DNA of 64,000 bases from Branchipolynoe longqiensis (lineage: Eukaryota > Annelida > Polychaeta > Phyllodocida > Polynoidae). Position numbers and translations under genes: made by a program. The stretch covers positions 25,857,363 through 25,921,362 of the forward strand of contig CM059194.1 in the NCBI GenBank assembly GCA_030323885.1, written 5' to 3'. Positions within the stretch are counted from its first letter, which is position 1, and the number at the start of each line of letters is the position of its first letter. The notes under the pieces were generated by a model. The model had not been told where the DNA came from. It saw only the letters and a program-made list of their open reading frames with translations, and ran no database searches. Positions 34,703 to 45,419 of this stretch are shown here, one piece after another.

Positions 34703-34948
34703 TCTGGTCAGTCCCTTCTGTATCCAGATACAAATTCTACCTTACTTTAATGTCAACTTCTCCAATGGTTTATAAAATATTTAGTATGGAAAATATATGA
34801 CACAGAGAAATTGCTTACATATATCCTTCATAATATGCACATTTTTTAATTGTGTGCTTACAATTTGCAGTGTGGGAATGTAGTTACGACCCTGATAGCT
34901 TCGTGAACCCCAAGTGACTGACGGCATGTCATATTTATTGAATGCTTC

Positions 34949-35718
34949 TTGGCAGGATTGTTGAAAAACGAATCGGAGGTAAGCAAACTACCTGAAATAG
35001 AAGAGAGGGGTAAACTGGAAAATCATGAACAAGTACAAAAATTGAAATGTATGTTAATTAATGTCCCTATTACAAAACATGACACCTGGGGTAATAGCAC
35101 AAGTTCAAGTCCCACAATACCAGTACACCACAACATTAGTACATATACCAGCAACAACCACGGCAGCAACCGGACATATGTACCAGGTACAACAGGCCTA
35201 ATAACAGAAAATATTCAAGGACTGTACCCCAAAACAAAACAAAACAGAGCAACGTGCCTTTCCTCAGCAAACTTGCACAGGAAAGGAATTTAAGGATAAT
35301 AACTCTTACAGAAAGTCACTTAAATAACCATATCATGGACAGTGAAATCCACCTGCAGGGTTTCAACATCAATAGAAGTGACAGGAAAGATAGAACTCAT
35401 GGTGGCATTATTTTGTACATTGACGAAAACTACATGTGCAAAGAAATAATCAACAGTTCAAATGCCTATTGCAGCCTGTTATACCTTGAAATTATCCAAC
35501 TCAGTATGATACTAGCCATAGTACACAGACCTCCAAACTGCCCTGAATACACATTCGTTGATTTGCTCCACAAACTCCTCTCTGCAATAACAAACATGGT
35601 GGCTCCAAGGCCTGACATTATATTCCTGGGCGACATCAATTTCCCAAACGGTGCCTGGCCTCTAGGACATATACAGGCAACAGTAGCAAAACAGAACAAA
35701 ATCAAGCAACAAAACTGA
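34949..35718 (+). pseudogene. LINE 3 endonuclease remnant
   Basis: A 5' frame (34949-35293) ends in TENIQGLYPKTKQNR; after a frameshift the sequence continues FLSKLAQERNLRIITLTESH (residues of the AP-endonuclease TES(H/W) motif) and HGGIILYIDE. The GDINFPN motif follows near 35630. The nuclease would nick target DNA to prime reverse transcription. The terminal SDH-containing part and the region joining it to the RT are deleted. Confidence 0.85.
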
Positions 35719-35876
35719 TGGAAGTCATGGAAAAACTGTTCCTTAAACAGATTGTAAAAAACTGCAACCTGAAGACAAAATATATTAAACCTTGTACTAA
35801 AACACTGTAAGCAATACCTTTCCTCCCCACTGTATATAATTTGGAGGGCTTCCCTGGACCATGCTAACATTCCTGA

Positions 35877-36594
35877 CATTGCAAAGGAAGGACATATCAT
35901 TCCAATCCATAAAGGTGACAGTCAGGCTCTACCCAAAAATTATAGACCTGCCTCACTAACATCACACATAATCAAGATCTTTGAGAGAGTAATTAGAGAA
36001 CATCTAGTCAACTACTTGGAAGCAAATAACTTGATGAACCCATCCCAGCATGGTTTTAGATCCAGGAGATCATGTCTTTCGCAACTACTGGCCCATCATC
36101 ATATAATCATTGATAATCTAGAAAAGGGTGCAAAGATCTACCTAGATTTTGCAAATCCCTTTGATGAAGTTGATCATGGCATCCTCTGCCATAAATTGCA
36201 TAAATTAGGAATAGGAGGGAAAATGGGAACTTGGATCCATGAGTTCTTGAGGCAGAGAACACAAAAGGTTATTGTGAATGGAGCAAAATCGACAGCATCT
36301 GATGTCACCAGCAGCGTGCTACAAGGCACAGTACTTGGACCAGTCCTGTTCCTTGTCTTGATCTCTGACATTGATGAAAGCACAACAAGTACTATCTCTT
36401 CTTTTGCAGATGACACAAGAGTCATGAGGGAGATCAAGGGAAATGTAGACGCAGAGGCCCTCCAAAAAGACCTGGAAACCATTTACAATTGGCAACATTC
36501 AAACAATGTGCTGTTCAATGACAAGAAATTTGAGCTAATATGATATGGCACAAACCAAGACATAAAAATGAATACAACTTATACAAACCCCTTA
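35877..36594 (+). pseudogene. LINE 3 reverse transcriptase remnant
   Basis: HIIPIHKGD, NYRPASLTS, QHGFRSRRSCLSQLL, motif A KIYLDFANPFDEVDHGIL (Asp retained), motif B VLQGTVLGPVLF (usual Pro-Gln-Gly changed to Leu-Gln-Gly), motif C SSFADDTRV and NDKKFELI. An in-frame TGA follows near 36541, before W4. No start region; not functional. Confidence 0.88.
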
Positions 36595-37405
36595 AGGCCC
36601 TGTCACACTACAACGTTTCTCACCAACGCGCTTCGACGCGTGCCGACGGGTTGGGTTTTTGTTCAACACGTCGGTACACGTCCGGTACATTACCGGCGCG
36701 TTGCCGGCGCGTTACCGGCGCGTTACCGGCGCGTCGGTACATAGCAACGTGTGAATGGACACGTCGGGGCGCGTCGAGGTTTTGTGCATGCACAAAACTT
36801 TGGACGCGCGGCGACGCGCGCCAACGGGTTGGAGGGCGCGTTACGGACGCGTTCGCAACACGTCGAAACCCGTTGCCGGCGCGCCGGCGGAACGCTGGCA
36901 TCGCGTTGAGCAATGTCGCTTAACGTTGGCATTTTTTTCACCAAATTACGACCGTTCCGTCGGCGCGACCGCAACGTCCCATCGACGTGTTGTGGGCGCG
37001 CCATTGGCGTTGCTCCAGCGTTTCTCGGCGCGTTGGACGTGTTGCCGGCGCGCCTGGATGCGTTGGCCGCGCGGTATGGACGCGCTGCGGGCGCATCCTA
37101 ACGTGTTGCTGGCGGGTATGTACGCGTTGACATGGTAAGAACCCGACACCAACGCGCCGTCAACGCGCCGACGGCGCGCCGACGGCGCGCCGATGGCACG
37201 CTGGGAACCCGCTGGCGGGACGTTGACATGCTCTTCCGCCGCGCGCCGAAGCCCGTTGGCCGCGCGCTCATAGCACGCTACTAACACGCTGCGCCACGTC
37301 AAACTTTCTCCCAAAGCGCCGAAAAGTTTGACGTTTCTCGACGGGTTGCAAATATTTTGCGCGTTGCCGGCGCGCCGGGGGAAACGTCGTAGTGTGACAG
37401 GGCCA
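36595..37405. mobile_element. W4: Harbinger-like MITE with CGTTGCCGGCGCG words, inserted in LINE 3
   Basis: Ends AGGCCCTGTCACACTACAAC and GTCGTAGTGTGACAGGGCCA; TTA duplication at 36592-36594 and 37406-37408. The 811-bp interior is extremely CpG-rich, made of CGTTGCCGGCGCGT, CGACGCG and GGCGCGCCG words. Removing it rejoins the LINE reading. Confidence 0.92.
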
Positions 37406-37408
37406 TTA

Positions 37409-38161
37409 GGAGAGAAAATTATGGAAAAGAACAGCGTGAAAGACCTTGGTGTTCACATGGGAAGCAACCTCAAATTTACTGAACACATTGAATATGTATG
37501 CCAAACAGCCAGAAAATATAGTGGATGGGTGCTTCATACATTTAAGTCAAGAGAAACTGGGGAAATGAAAACCTTGTGGAACTCCATAATACTTCCACTG
37601 ATAGACTACTGTTCACAACTGTGGATACCCACTTCTAAAGGACAGCTGACAAAGCACCGCAGCTTCACATCATATATTGAAGACACCAAGAGCCTGGATT
37701 ACTGGGACAGACTAAATTTCCTCAAGATCTACTCCATTGAACGTCGATGTGAGAGATATCGAATTATATACACCTGGAAAATGATTGAAGGCAAAGTACC
37801 GAACTATGGCATAACAATGTATCATTCAAAAAGATATGGTAGACTTGGTAAGGTACCAGCAATAAATACAAAAGCCTCACAATCAACAAGAACACTGCGG
37901 GAAGTAAGTCTTTTTGTCCGAGGACTACAGCTCTTCAATACAATGCCAGCTTACATTAGAAATCAATCAAACTGTAGTGTACAATCATTCAAAAGGCAGC
38001 TTGACAAGGCGTTAACAACAATACCAGATGAACCACATATTCCAGGATACACCCAGGTAACGCCAGCAGATTCAAACTCATTAGTACATATGACAAAACT
38101 GAACAGAGCATCCTCACCACATGTGATGAGCTCTGATGGTGGAGTCTCCGACTTGGCCTGA
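37409..38161 (+). pseudogene. LINE 3 C-terminal region
   Basis: An open stretch from GEKIMEKNSVKDLGVHMGS through LPLIDYCSQLWIP to the end VMSSDGGVSDLA, equivalent to the thumb and C-terminal part of jockey-superfamily RTs. Intact over about 250 codons, so the insertion of W4, not decay, may have been the main lesion here. Confidence 0.88.
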
Positions 38162-38279
38162 GCATATAGCTCAAACACTCTAATCTAATATAATCTAACT
38201 TCTAAGTCATTTCTCCTCTCCTGTCATCGTCTGTTCTTTCTGAACAAACTAAAAGTGAGTTGAGCGTCCATTTCCCATG

Positions 38280-38618
38280 ACCAGACAGAATGGCCGAATT
38301 GATTGAGCGTCCTTCTCCAGTTTTGGTAGATTGTGGGATTCAAACTTACAGGTTCGAACCCTGGTCGAGTCAAACCATGACTTAAAAATGTATACTTTTC
38401 GCTTCCTAGCCAGGTGCTCAGCACTATTAGGATAGGGCAAGGACTGGTTGGCTTAGTGTCAGGATAATGTGACTGAGTGGGATATCAGGTCATGGTGCTG
38501 ACAGCCTGGTCTCCCAGAGGGGCATCACTATGAACTTGCCATGAGTGCGCACTGTCACAAATCGGTACCCATCCTGATGAAACCTTAGATGTTGCCAGGA
38601 TGTAAAACTCCAACAAGC
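38280..38618 (+). mobile_element. SINE-A
   Basis: Head ACCAGACAGAATGGCCGAAT, B-box GGTTCGAACCCTGG, core, tail 1. A second partial head (GAGTTGAGCGTCCATTTCCC) precedes it. Confidence 0.88.
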
Positions 38619-38624
38619 AATCCA

Positions 38625-38840
38625 CTTCGCGTTTTGACAGGTTGCGTGATTCGAACCCAGTACTCGAACCTTGGCTGAGTCAAACCAACGACTTAAGACC
38701 TTATACCTGTTGTACCTACTTAGCCTGGTGCTCGGCATGACTAGGACGGGGTGGCGGGAAAGCGGCATTGGAATGGGGACGATTAATGGTCTATGATTGA
38801 AATTGTACCTTTTGAATTAACAAATGTAACAAAAACAAAA
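38625..38840 (+). mobile_element. SINE-B, diverged
   Basis: Scrambled head with GATTCGAACCCAG, core (CCTTATACCTGTTGTACC), and tail 2 decayed (GCATTGGAATGGGGACG). Confidence 0.65.
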
Positions 38841-38897
38841 CAAAAAACTAGGCAAATAAAAAGGGTGCTGGAAGCAATGCGCTTTTTACGCGTCATC

Positions 38898-38951
38898 GTT
38901 GCCATAACAACGGGCGCATGCGCCGGCAACCCAGAGTGTTGAATCGGAAGT
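38898..38951. promoter_or_regulatory. X-box (RFX), NRF1 and ETS-like site cluster
   Basis: GTTGCCATAACAAC (38898-38911) fits the RFX X-box palindrome. GCGCATGCGC (38914-38923) is the NRF1 palindrome. TCGGAAGTG (38945) fits an ETS core. Such clusters mark housekeeping or ciliary promoters; no gene is recognised beside it. Confidence 0.4.
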
Positions 38952-39262
38952 GTCCGACCAACAGACGCCAGTCCTCTCCTATGTCAATCATAGCACTACC
39001 CCGCGTTTGTTTACTGACTGTGTTAAACGAGTCCCCTGCTCCCCCCAGCTGTACACACACATACACCACACTAAGACTTTATAAAACAAAGTAATGTTTA
39101 TACCGGGTTAAGAACCGACATGCTTCAGAATTAGTTCTGAAAAATGGTGTTCTCGCGCTGAAGGCTGCAAATCTGCAGCACTGTATGGGCACTGTATGGG
39201 CACGGCCAAAGGCGGTCGCATGCGGCAGGGAGTTGACTTCCGGTGGGTAGTGGTATCATTGA

Positions 39263-39712
39263 GGCCATAATCGATTAACACGACCCAGGCGACTCGGGTC
39301 ACCTGAGTCGTCACAATTTCAAATCGAACACTGCAAGTGGAGGTGAGAAATACACGTGCCGTGTGCAAAACTACCCGACCCCAGTAACCTACCTCTTGGC
39401 TGGGGTTTGCTAGGAGCGATGACGTAATATCTGAGCTGGTACCTGTAGGATAACAGCTACCAGTACAAGCCCTACATGTTGTTTTAATAAAAAAAAATTA
39501 ATAACCCAGATTGGTTGCTTCTACAATCATAAAATACTTTAAATCCTATTTTGCTGTACATATATCGGTTATTGAAAAAAAAAATTAAGTTTTAGATTAG
39601 CCACCATTTTGTCCACCCTGAGTGTATTCGTTTATTTAACCCGAGTCTGTAGGATGTGCGCATGCGCCAACAAGTGGCTCGGGTGACCCAAGTTGATTAA
39701 TCGATTACGCCC
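39263..39712. mobile_element. M4: MITE with ATCGATTAA ends
   Basis: GGCCATAATCGATTAACACG and the inverse TTAATCGATTACGCCC form the termini. Inner arms carry CGACTCGGGTCACC and GGCTCGGGTGACCC. A second copy is at 46949. Confidence 0.8.
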
Positions 39713-39956
39713 TAAGTGTGTGTATATATATGGAAGTCTGTGTGGGAGTGGGTGGGTGAGTGGGTAAAATTATGCTAAGTAGTTCAGGGAAACTACCAAT
39801 TGGCGCTGGCTTGTTGGGGGGTGTATTATTTTGAGGTTATCTCAGTGCTTTTCTTACAGGGCTCGATCCTTGACACCATCTGGAACTAGGTGAGTGTGGA
39901 ATTAGGTCAATTCGGGAGGTTGCCAACCACCGCACCCTCACACATCATTAGTTGTG
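39713..39956. other. Unassigned spacer
   Basis: Short GTGGGTGGGTGAG run; no gene. Confidence 0.4.
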
Positions 39957-40175
39957 GTGTTCTCTGTGGCAGAGTGGTTAGAGTGTCTCACTTTTTTGTT
40001 AGGTCGGACTCCTGATCTGAAGGTCAGTGGTTCGATTCCCTGTGCTGCCAATTTGGATTTCCACATCTGTGTATAACTTACAGCATCATCAAAGGCTGGT
40101 TGCTGTCATTCTATGTGGTGTGGGAGGTTAAAAATCCCTTGGGTCGGTAAAAGTGTAGGCTCGGGCTTTCTATCA
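39957..40175 (+). mobile_element. SINE-D, 3' truncated
   Basis: Head TTCTCTGTGGCAGAGTGGTT with a long variable-arm-like TCGGACTCCTGATCTGAAGG and B-box GGTTCGATTCCC. Ends after GGCTCGGGCTTTCTATC; the shared tail is absent. Confidence 0.85.
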
Positions 40176-40368
40176 ACAAACTGTCTGATGGTGAAAACAA
40201 GTCTATTCAGACTTATCCATGATAGGCAGTATAAATCTTCAAGAAACAAATTATTAATTAAGCTAATTCAGTCATGCGTGGAAGGACAGGGGGGAGGAAA
40301 TCCTCCCTCTACCCTCCCTCTACCCTCCCTGCACCCTTGCCATGTCCGTGCACCCCTTGTGTGTACTC

Positions 40369-40391
40369 TGACGTCATGCGATGTGACGTCA
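40369..40391. promoter_or_regulatory. Paired CRE palindromes
   Basis: Two TGACGTCA sites, 15 bp apart (start to start), separated by TGCGATG; with flanking bases they form inverted CTGACGTCA/TGACGTCAG arms. Consensus target of CREB/ATF. Confidence 0.45.
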
Positions 40392-40452
40392 GAAGGAAGT
40401 GGGTGGGAGGGGGGATGGAAACGCGCGATGGGTTAACATGGATGCTTATTAA

Positions 40453-40908
40453 ATGTTTGTTTGTGGGGGTTTTGCGTCCTGGCAAAAGCTATCGTCATAT
40501 CACTGTCAGGACGGGTACCGACTTGTGACAGTGCGCACTCATGGCGACTTTATAGTGTTGCCCCACTGGGAGAACAGGCCACCAGCACCATGACCCAATT
40601 CCCCACTAAGTCACATTATCCTGATACTGACCTAACCAGTCCTTGCACTATCAGGATGGGTACCGACTTGTGACAGTGCGCACTCATGTCGACTTTATAG
40701 TGCTGCCCCACTGGGAGAATCAGGCCGCCAGTCACATTATCCTGACACTGAGCTAACAAGTCCTTTCCGTATCTTATTTATGCCAAGCACTACGCTAGCA
40801 AGCGACAGGTATCAATTATATAAGTCATTGGTTTGACTGGACCGGGAACGGAACTCCCGACCTTCCGCACTCGAGGCCCGCGCTCTACCGATTCGGCCAC
40901 CGCGTCCA
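40453..40908 (-). mobile_element. SINE-A with internal tail duplication
   Basis: Reads normally from the head (CGCGTCCAGTGC side) but the stretch from the ACTTGTGACAGTGCGCACTC region to the core appears twice (near 40510-40650 and 40655-40760), the second copy being internally shortened. Confidence 0.85.
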
Positions 40909-41052
40909 GTGCATAGTGAGGCAATGTCCACAACATTAATGTTAATGCTTCATTAAGAAGAGATATTTTAAGGTAGTGTGCAATAAAACTGTGATATGAC
41001 ATTTAGTTGAAGAAAGGAGAAATTTAATTGACCATAAATGCTACGTTAAACA

Positions 41053-41285
41053 GGTAAAGCTAAGATTCCTTATATGCGGTATGCGGCATGCGGATGCGAA
41101 TGCGGATGCGGCAAAAAATCGAAAATCATGTAAATGAACAGTGGTGCTTCCATACGTCCGAATGAGAATATGAATGCGAAGGCGAATGCGAAGGCGGCAA
41201 ATGGATCGACCCATGGAATGCGAATGCGAATACTGCTGCGTTTGCCATAGAAAACAATTGTAACTTTGATCTTCCTTCACAAATT
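41053..41285. mobile_element. M9 second copy, right end decayed
   Basis: TAAAGCTAAGATTCCTTATA then GCGGTATGCGGCATGCGG and GCGAATGCGAATG words. The right end CTTCCTTCAC is degenerate. Confidence 0.65.
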
Positions 41286-41339
41286 TGGAGGAAAAACCCC
41301 CAAAAATGTTATGGGTAACATTTTTGGTGTGTATGTTCG

Positions 41340-41757
41340 TTTAACCATCCCCCAGCACAAAATTCGGTTAATCCAATTTATTGGTTAATCCAAACAAAAT
41401 TGTCAGACCCCAGGCCACTCTGGTATGGTTAAACCAAACTTTCATGTGGTTATAATGTCATCTGAGACCCCACAGACTTTTTTATGTGATAAATGGTAGT
41501 ATTTTGCTGGGCCGCTGAAAAAAAAGTTTGGATTAACCAATCCTTTGGTTTACCCGAGCTTGGTTTAATGGGGTTATACTGTATATACATAAAAAAAACA
41601 ATAATCAAAGTGTCCACATACATTGTATATTACATGTGCAATACATACTTATTCAAAGTCAAAGTCAAAGCCAAAGCTCGGTTAAACCAATGATCGGTTA
41701 ATCCAAACAAATTTCTAGGATCCCTTCAAGTTTGGTTTAACGAGGTTATACTGTATA
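41340..41757. mobile_element. Composite pogo-like MITE, reverse of 34204-34702
   Basis: M3 body (GGTTAATCCAA, CCAAACTTTCATGTGG) to GGGGTTATACTGTATATAC, then the related half element ending ACGAGGTTATACTGTAT. Here the outer end missing at 34.2 kb is kept, whereas the M3 outer end is eroded. Confidence 0.78.
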
Positions 41758-41761
41758 TTGA

Positions 41762-41986
41762 TACATTACTTGATTAAGCGGGATAAATTCAATTGCAGAT
41801 AATTGGTCTTCCATTGCTCCCTGCTCTATCCTAGTAATGCTGAATACCAGATTAGAGAGTGACAAGTATCAAATTGAAGCCATATCTTTTTTTTTAAATT
41901 CAGCCAGGGTTTAAGGGAACCTGTGGGTTCGAACCCCATAACCTACCAAAATGGGAGGCGGACGCTCACCTCATTCGGACATCTAG
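41762..41986 (-). mobile_element. SINE-B
   Basis: Reverse: tail 2 (ATTGGTCTTCCATTGCTCC), core, B-box GGGTTCGAACCCCATAAC, head CATCTAG end. Confidence 0.8.
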
Positions 41987-42050
41987 TTTTAAAGGGTTGT
42001 CTGTTCAGTCAGACAAGCATGGTCAGGGCAACCTGCACCCACATCACCAG

Positions 42051-42575
42051 GTTTGTTTGTTTGTTGTTGTTTATGTCCTAGCAACATCTAAGGTCATATC
42101 AGGACGGCCTCCCAAGGTAAGAGAGGTAGATGGAGACATCATAGGTTAGGTGTGTCAGGGCTTGGTTGGTTATTGGAGGTTTACATCCTAGCAACATCAA
42201 AGGTCATATCAGGACGGCCTCACAAGGTAAGAGAGGTAGATGGAGACATCATAGGCTATGTGTGTCAGGGCTTGGTTGGTTATTGTAGTTTTACATCCTG
42301 GCAACATCTAAGGTCATATCAGGATGGGTACCGACTTGTGACAGTGTGCACTCATGGCAACTTTATAGTCTTGCCCCACTGGGAAATCAGGCCGCCAGCC
42401 CCATGACCCGATATCCCACTCAGTCACATTATCCTGATACTTAGCTAATGAAGCATTGCCGTATCCTATTAATGCCAAGCACCAAGCTAGGAAGCGACAA
42501 GTATCAATTTTGTAACTCATTGGTTTAACTCGTCTGGGAATTGAACTCCCGATCTCCCGCAGGGGATGCCTGTTT
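42051..42575 (-). mobile_element. SINE-A with triplicated 3' end
   Basis: Reverse. The 3' end (TAGCAACATCTAAGGTCATA) occurs three times. The first two are each followed by the same about 60-bp non-SINE piece (GGCCTCCCAAGGTAAGAG ... GTGTGTCAGGGC), a tandem unit of about 117 bp. The third leads into a full SINE. Confidence 0.85.
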
Positions 42576-42640
42576 TTGTTCACGTCTGCACCACTTTCCA
42601 TCAGACAATATTCTGTCGTCACTGCAGGCAGGATTTATTA

Positions 42641-42805
42641 GAATCTCGCTCGAATGAAAGCAATGAGCCAAATAATTTATATGTGTCACTGCCTAGCCTA
42701 GTCCTCAAGCACAATTAAGATAGGGCAAGGAGCAGTGAAATGAGGAAGACCAATTGTTCGCGATTGAAATTCCTTCTGCTTAATCAACAAATGTATAAAA
42801 AAATT
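42641..42805 (+). mobile_element. SINE-B without head
   Basis: Core from GTCACTGCCTAGCC and tail 2 (GAGCAGTGAAATGAGGAAGA), ending in an A run. Confidence 0.75.
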
Positions 42806-43186
42806 ATTCTGTTTTGGGGTACATTTTGTTCATTATTTGTTGGCGAGAAGGGTGTGGGTGTCAGGGTGAGGGGGTGGGAATTTCATAAGGCTGGTTATTT
42901 GGTCATTTTCCCAGAGGAAGTTTAGTCCGATCAGATAACAGGATGAGGTTAGCAACGGGCTACATTAACAGATGCAGACATCAGAGTATCTGCATCTCGT
43001 CGTTACTTCACTCCCTACAATGGTGGAAGCTTGTCAAATAGCAGCATCTAGTGTGATTAGCAAAGATGCTTGTCATCCTCATCATCATTTCCTCAATTAA
43101 CATGCCCCGAGTCTTCCTGGTAATGACTTCCCACGATTGTTATGATGTCTGTCAAAAACCGTGGGCTGTGCTATATGGATTGAATC
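42806..43186. other. Unassigned spacer
   Basis: No gene or repeat recognised. Confidence 0.4.
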
Positions 43187-43512
43187 AAGTGGTGTTCTCT
43201 GTGGCGGAGTGGTTAGAGTGTCTGACTTTTTTCTAGGTCAGACTCCTAATCTGAGGGTCGGCGGTTCGATTCCCCATGCCCCCAGCTCTGCCAATTTGGA
43301 TTTCCACCCCTGTGTATAACTTACAGCGTCATCAAAGGCCGGTTGCTCTCATACCATGTCTATGCGGTGTGGGAGGTTAAAAATCCCCTGGGTCGGTAAA
43401 AGTGTAGGCTCGGGCTTTCTATCGACCAGCAGTGGAATGAGGAAGACCAGTCACCTATGACTGAAATTTCCCCTGCTTAAACAACTAATGGACCAGAAAA
43501 AAAAAAAAAAAA
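43187..43512 (+). mobile_element. SINE-D, full length
   Basis: Head TTCTCTGTGGCGGAGTGGTT, variable arm TCAGACTCCTAATCTGAGG, B-box GGTTCGATTCCCC, body, tail 2 (AGCAGTGGAATGAGGAAGAC) and a poly-A of about 18. Confidence 0.9.
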
Positions 43513-43677
43513 GGTAGCGATGGACATTGCGCCATCATGACTTGACGAGATGACATTCATTAATCACACAAAAATGGATTAAAGTGCTCTCTGGCAAAAT
43601 CGTGGAAATCGAGCAGGTTCTGACAGGACCAAGCATGGTTATTTATACTAATGGCGAATTTCAGCGAAAATGCGGAC

Positions 43678-43732
43678 ACCCCCCCCCTCCCCCTCCTCCT
43701 CCCCCCTCCCCCTCCTCCCCCCCCCCCCCCCT
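43678..43732. repeat. CCCCT-rich low complexity
   Basis: C runs with CTCCTC; G-quadruplex potential on the minus strand. Confidence 0.9.
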
Positions 43733-43734
43733 AT

Positions 43735-44137
43735 AGGATTATGATTGTCTGGGAAACGCGGGGAATTCCCGGAAATCAGGTTTCATCCACTACTCTCCCA
43801 GCACTAGCCTAGCATTATTACATTGATTAGTCAGTAGGCCTACAGTCTCTCCTTGAAGAGCACTCCACTGTCCTTGTGGTGACCCCGTCCTAGTATGACC
43901 TTAGATGTTGCCAGGACGTAAAGCTCCAACAACCAACTAACCTTGTGGTGACTGTATCATCGCCGATGGCGAACTTTTTTGCTTGGTTTTTCTGTTCTAG
44001 CAACATCTAAGGTCACATAAGAATGGGATTCAATCTAACCAATTCCTGCCATATATAGGCATTTTGTGAAGTTAATCCATGAATAAAACAAAATCGGGGA
44101 AATCCGCGAAATCGGTGAGATCGTTAATCCCTGAACA
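43735..44137. mobile_element. M10-like remnant with two SINE-A scraps
   Basis: GGGAATTCCCGGAAATCAGG and AAATCCGCGAAATCGGTGAG match the two subterminal regions of M10. SINE-A 3' scraps lie between, forward at 43876-43945 and reverse at 43985-44030. Confidence 0.45.
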
Positions 44138-44309
44138 ATGGTGCCAGGTGTGCACACCTCAAGCCGCAATGCCAATATGGCACCACTACTAGTACTACTG
44201 AAACCCACTTAATGCCCTTTAAGACATTGCCAACTAAACCAAGAAGCACAAATTATTTGTCATGTAAAATGGTAGGCTTGCTGTATTTGCATTAGTTTTT
44301 TTCAAGATC

Positions 44310-44630
44310 TCCCGACTCGATAAAAGCGCTGATTAGCTTCCTCCCATGTGGGAGGCGTGGGTTCAAAACCCGACCAAAACAAACTAATGACGTAAAAAAT
44401 TGATACTTGTCGCTACTTAGTCTGGCACTCTGCATTAATAGAGTAGGACAAGGACTGGTTTGCTCAATATCAGGATAATGTGACTGAGTGGGATATTGGG
44501 TCCAGTGGTGTGGTCTCCCAGTGGGGCAGCACTATTAAGTTGCCATGAGTGTACACTGTCACAAGTATGTACCTGTCCTGATATGACCGTAGATGTTGCC
44601 AAGATGTGCAACTCCAACAAACAAACTAAT
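44310..44630 (+). mobile_element. SINE-A, diverged
   Basis: Head decayed, B-box GGGTTCAAAACCCG, core ATTGATACTTGTCGC, tail 1, CCAACAAACAAAC end. Confidence 0.8.
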
Positions 44631-44639
44631 GCATAAACA

Positions 44640-44900
44640 GGAATGCTAGGCCCCCTAAGTCAATTAAATAGAGCCTGTCACCACTGAAGTCAATGGTGTC
44701 AGGATTTTGATTCGCACACCAAAATTAGTGTGGTATGTTTTTCATTAAAAAATCTCTCCAATGTTAACCATTTCAAATAAAGGTTACCTAAAACTAATAT
44801 AAGATAGAGATTATAACGATCAAACTAATGTATTTATTTTCCAAAAAGGACAAAAACCAAAAACTAAAACCTAATAACTATCGGACTATGCAACTTTAAA
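44640..44900 (+). mobile_element. M1, left end lost
   Basis: From CAATTAAATAGAGCCTGTCA to ATCGGACTATGCAACTTTAA. Confidence 0.8.
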
Positions 44901-44971
44901 GATTAACATAATGCAGCCATGCTCACTAATTTTACCCACACGGTGTGTGCGGATTTGTCCTCTATATGTAG

Positions 44972-45322
44972 TTAAAGCTGCATAGTCCGATGAAGCATCA
45001 CATTCTCAAAGCCAAATAATGATATAGATTTGACTCAACATATCTAACTTAGATATTGATGCACATATTAAGCATTTATTGCCACATAGAAGTGAACACT
45101 GAGACAATTTGATAGAACCTGTTACTGTTGAAGCCTATGGTGCCAGACTTTTGGCGTGCTTGCCAAAAAAAATTAGTTTGCATGTTTGAATTTCAAATAT
45201 CTCAAAACTTATTCATTTAAAATCAAAGTTACCTTAACTTGAAATAAAGTAGACGATCAATTTAATATATTTATCTCAGAAAAATTACCAAAACGCAAAA
45301 CCATCGGACTATGCAACTTTAA
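44972..45322 (+). mobile_element. M1 MITE, full length
   Basis: TTAAAGCTGCATAGTCCGAT to ATCGGACTATGCAACTTTAA. A SINE-A tail scrap follows at 45338-45372. Confidence 0.9.
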
Positions 45323-45419
45323 TCAAAAGTGCATTTGTTGCCAGGACGTATATCTCCAAAAACCAACCGACCACTGTTACTAGTGTTAGGCCTACTTGTT
45401 AGTAAAGTGAGCTTGGTGG

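Larger units (their letters stand above)
34940..38210 (+). mobile_element. LINE 3, jockey superfamily (CR1/L2/Daphne-like), degenerate
   Basis: Apurinic endonuclease remnant, a deletion, most of the reverse transcriptase and the C-terminal region, in one orientation. RT wording (GFRSRRSCLSQLL, SSFADDTRVM) places it near the Daphne/CR1 group by recognition. W4 is inserted in the RT C-terminal part. Confidence 0.88.

Noticed and set aside
36540..37314. Several Arg/Ala-rich frames of about 100-130 codons on both strands
   Set aside because: They fall inside W4, where repeated GC-rich words have few stops in any frame.
43187..43290. Possible functional tRNA gene
   Set aside because: The tRNA-like head has no matching acceptor stem closure and runs into the SINE-D body; the same applies to SINE-A, B, C and E heads.
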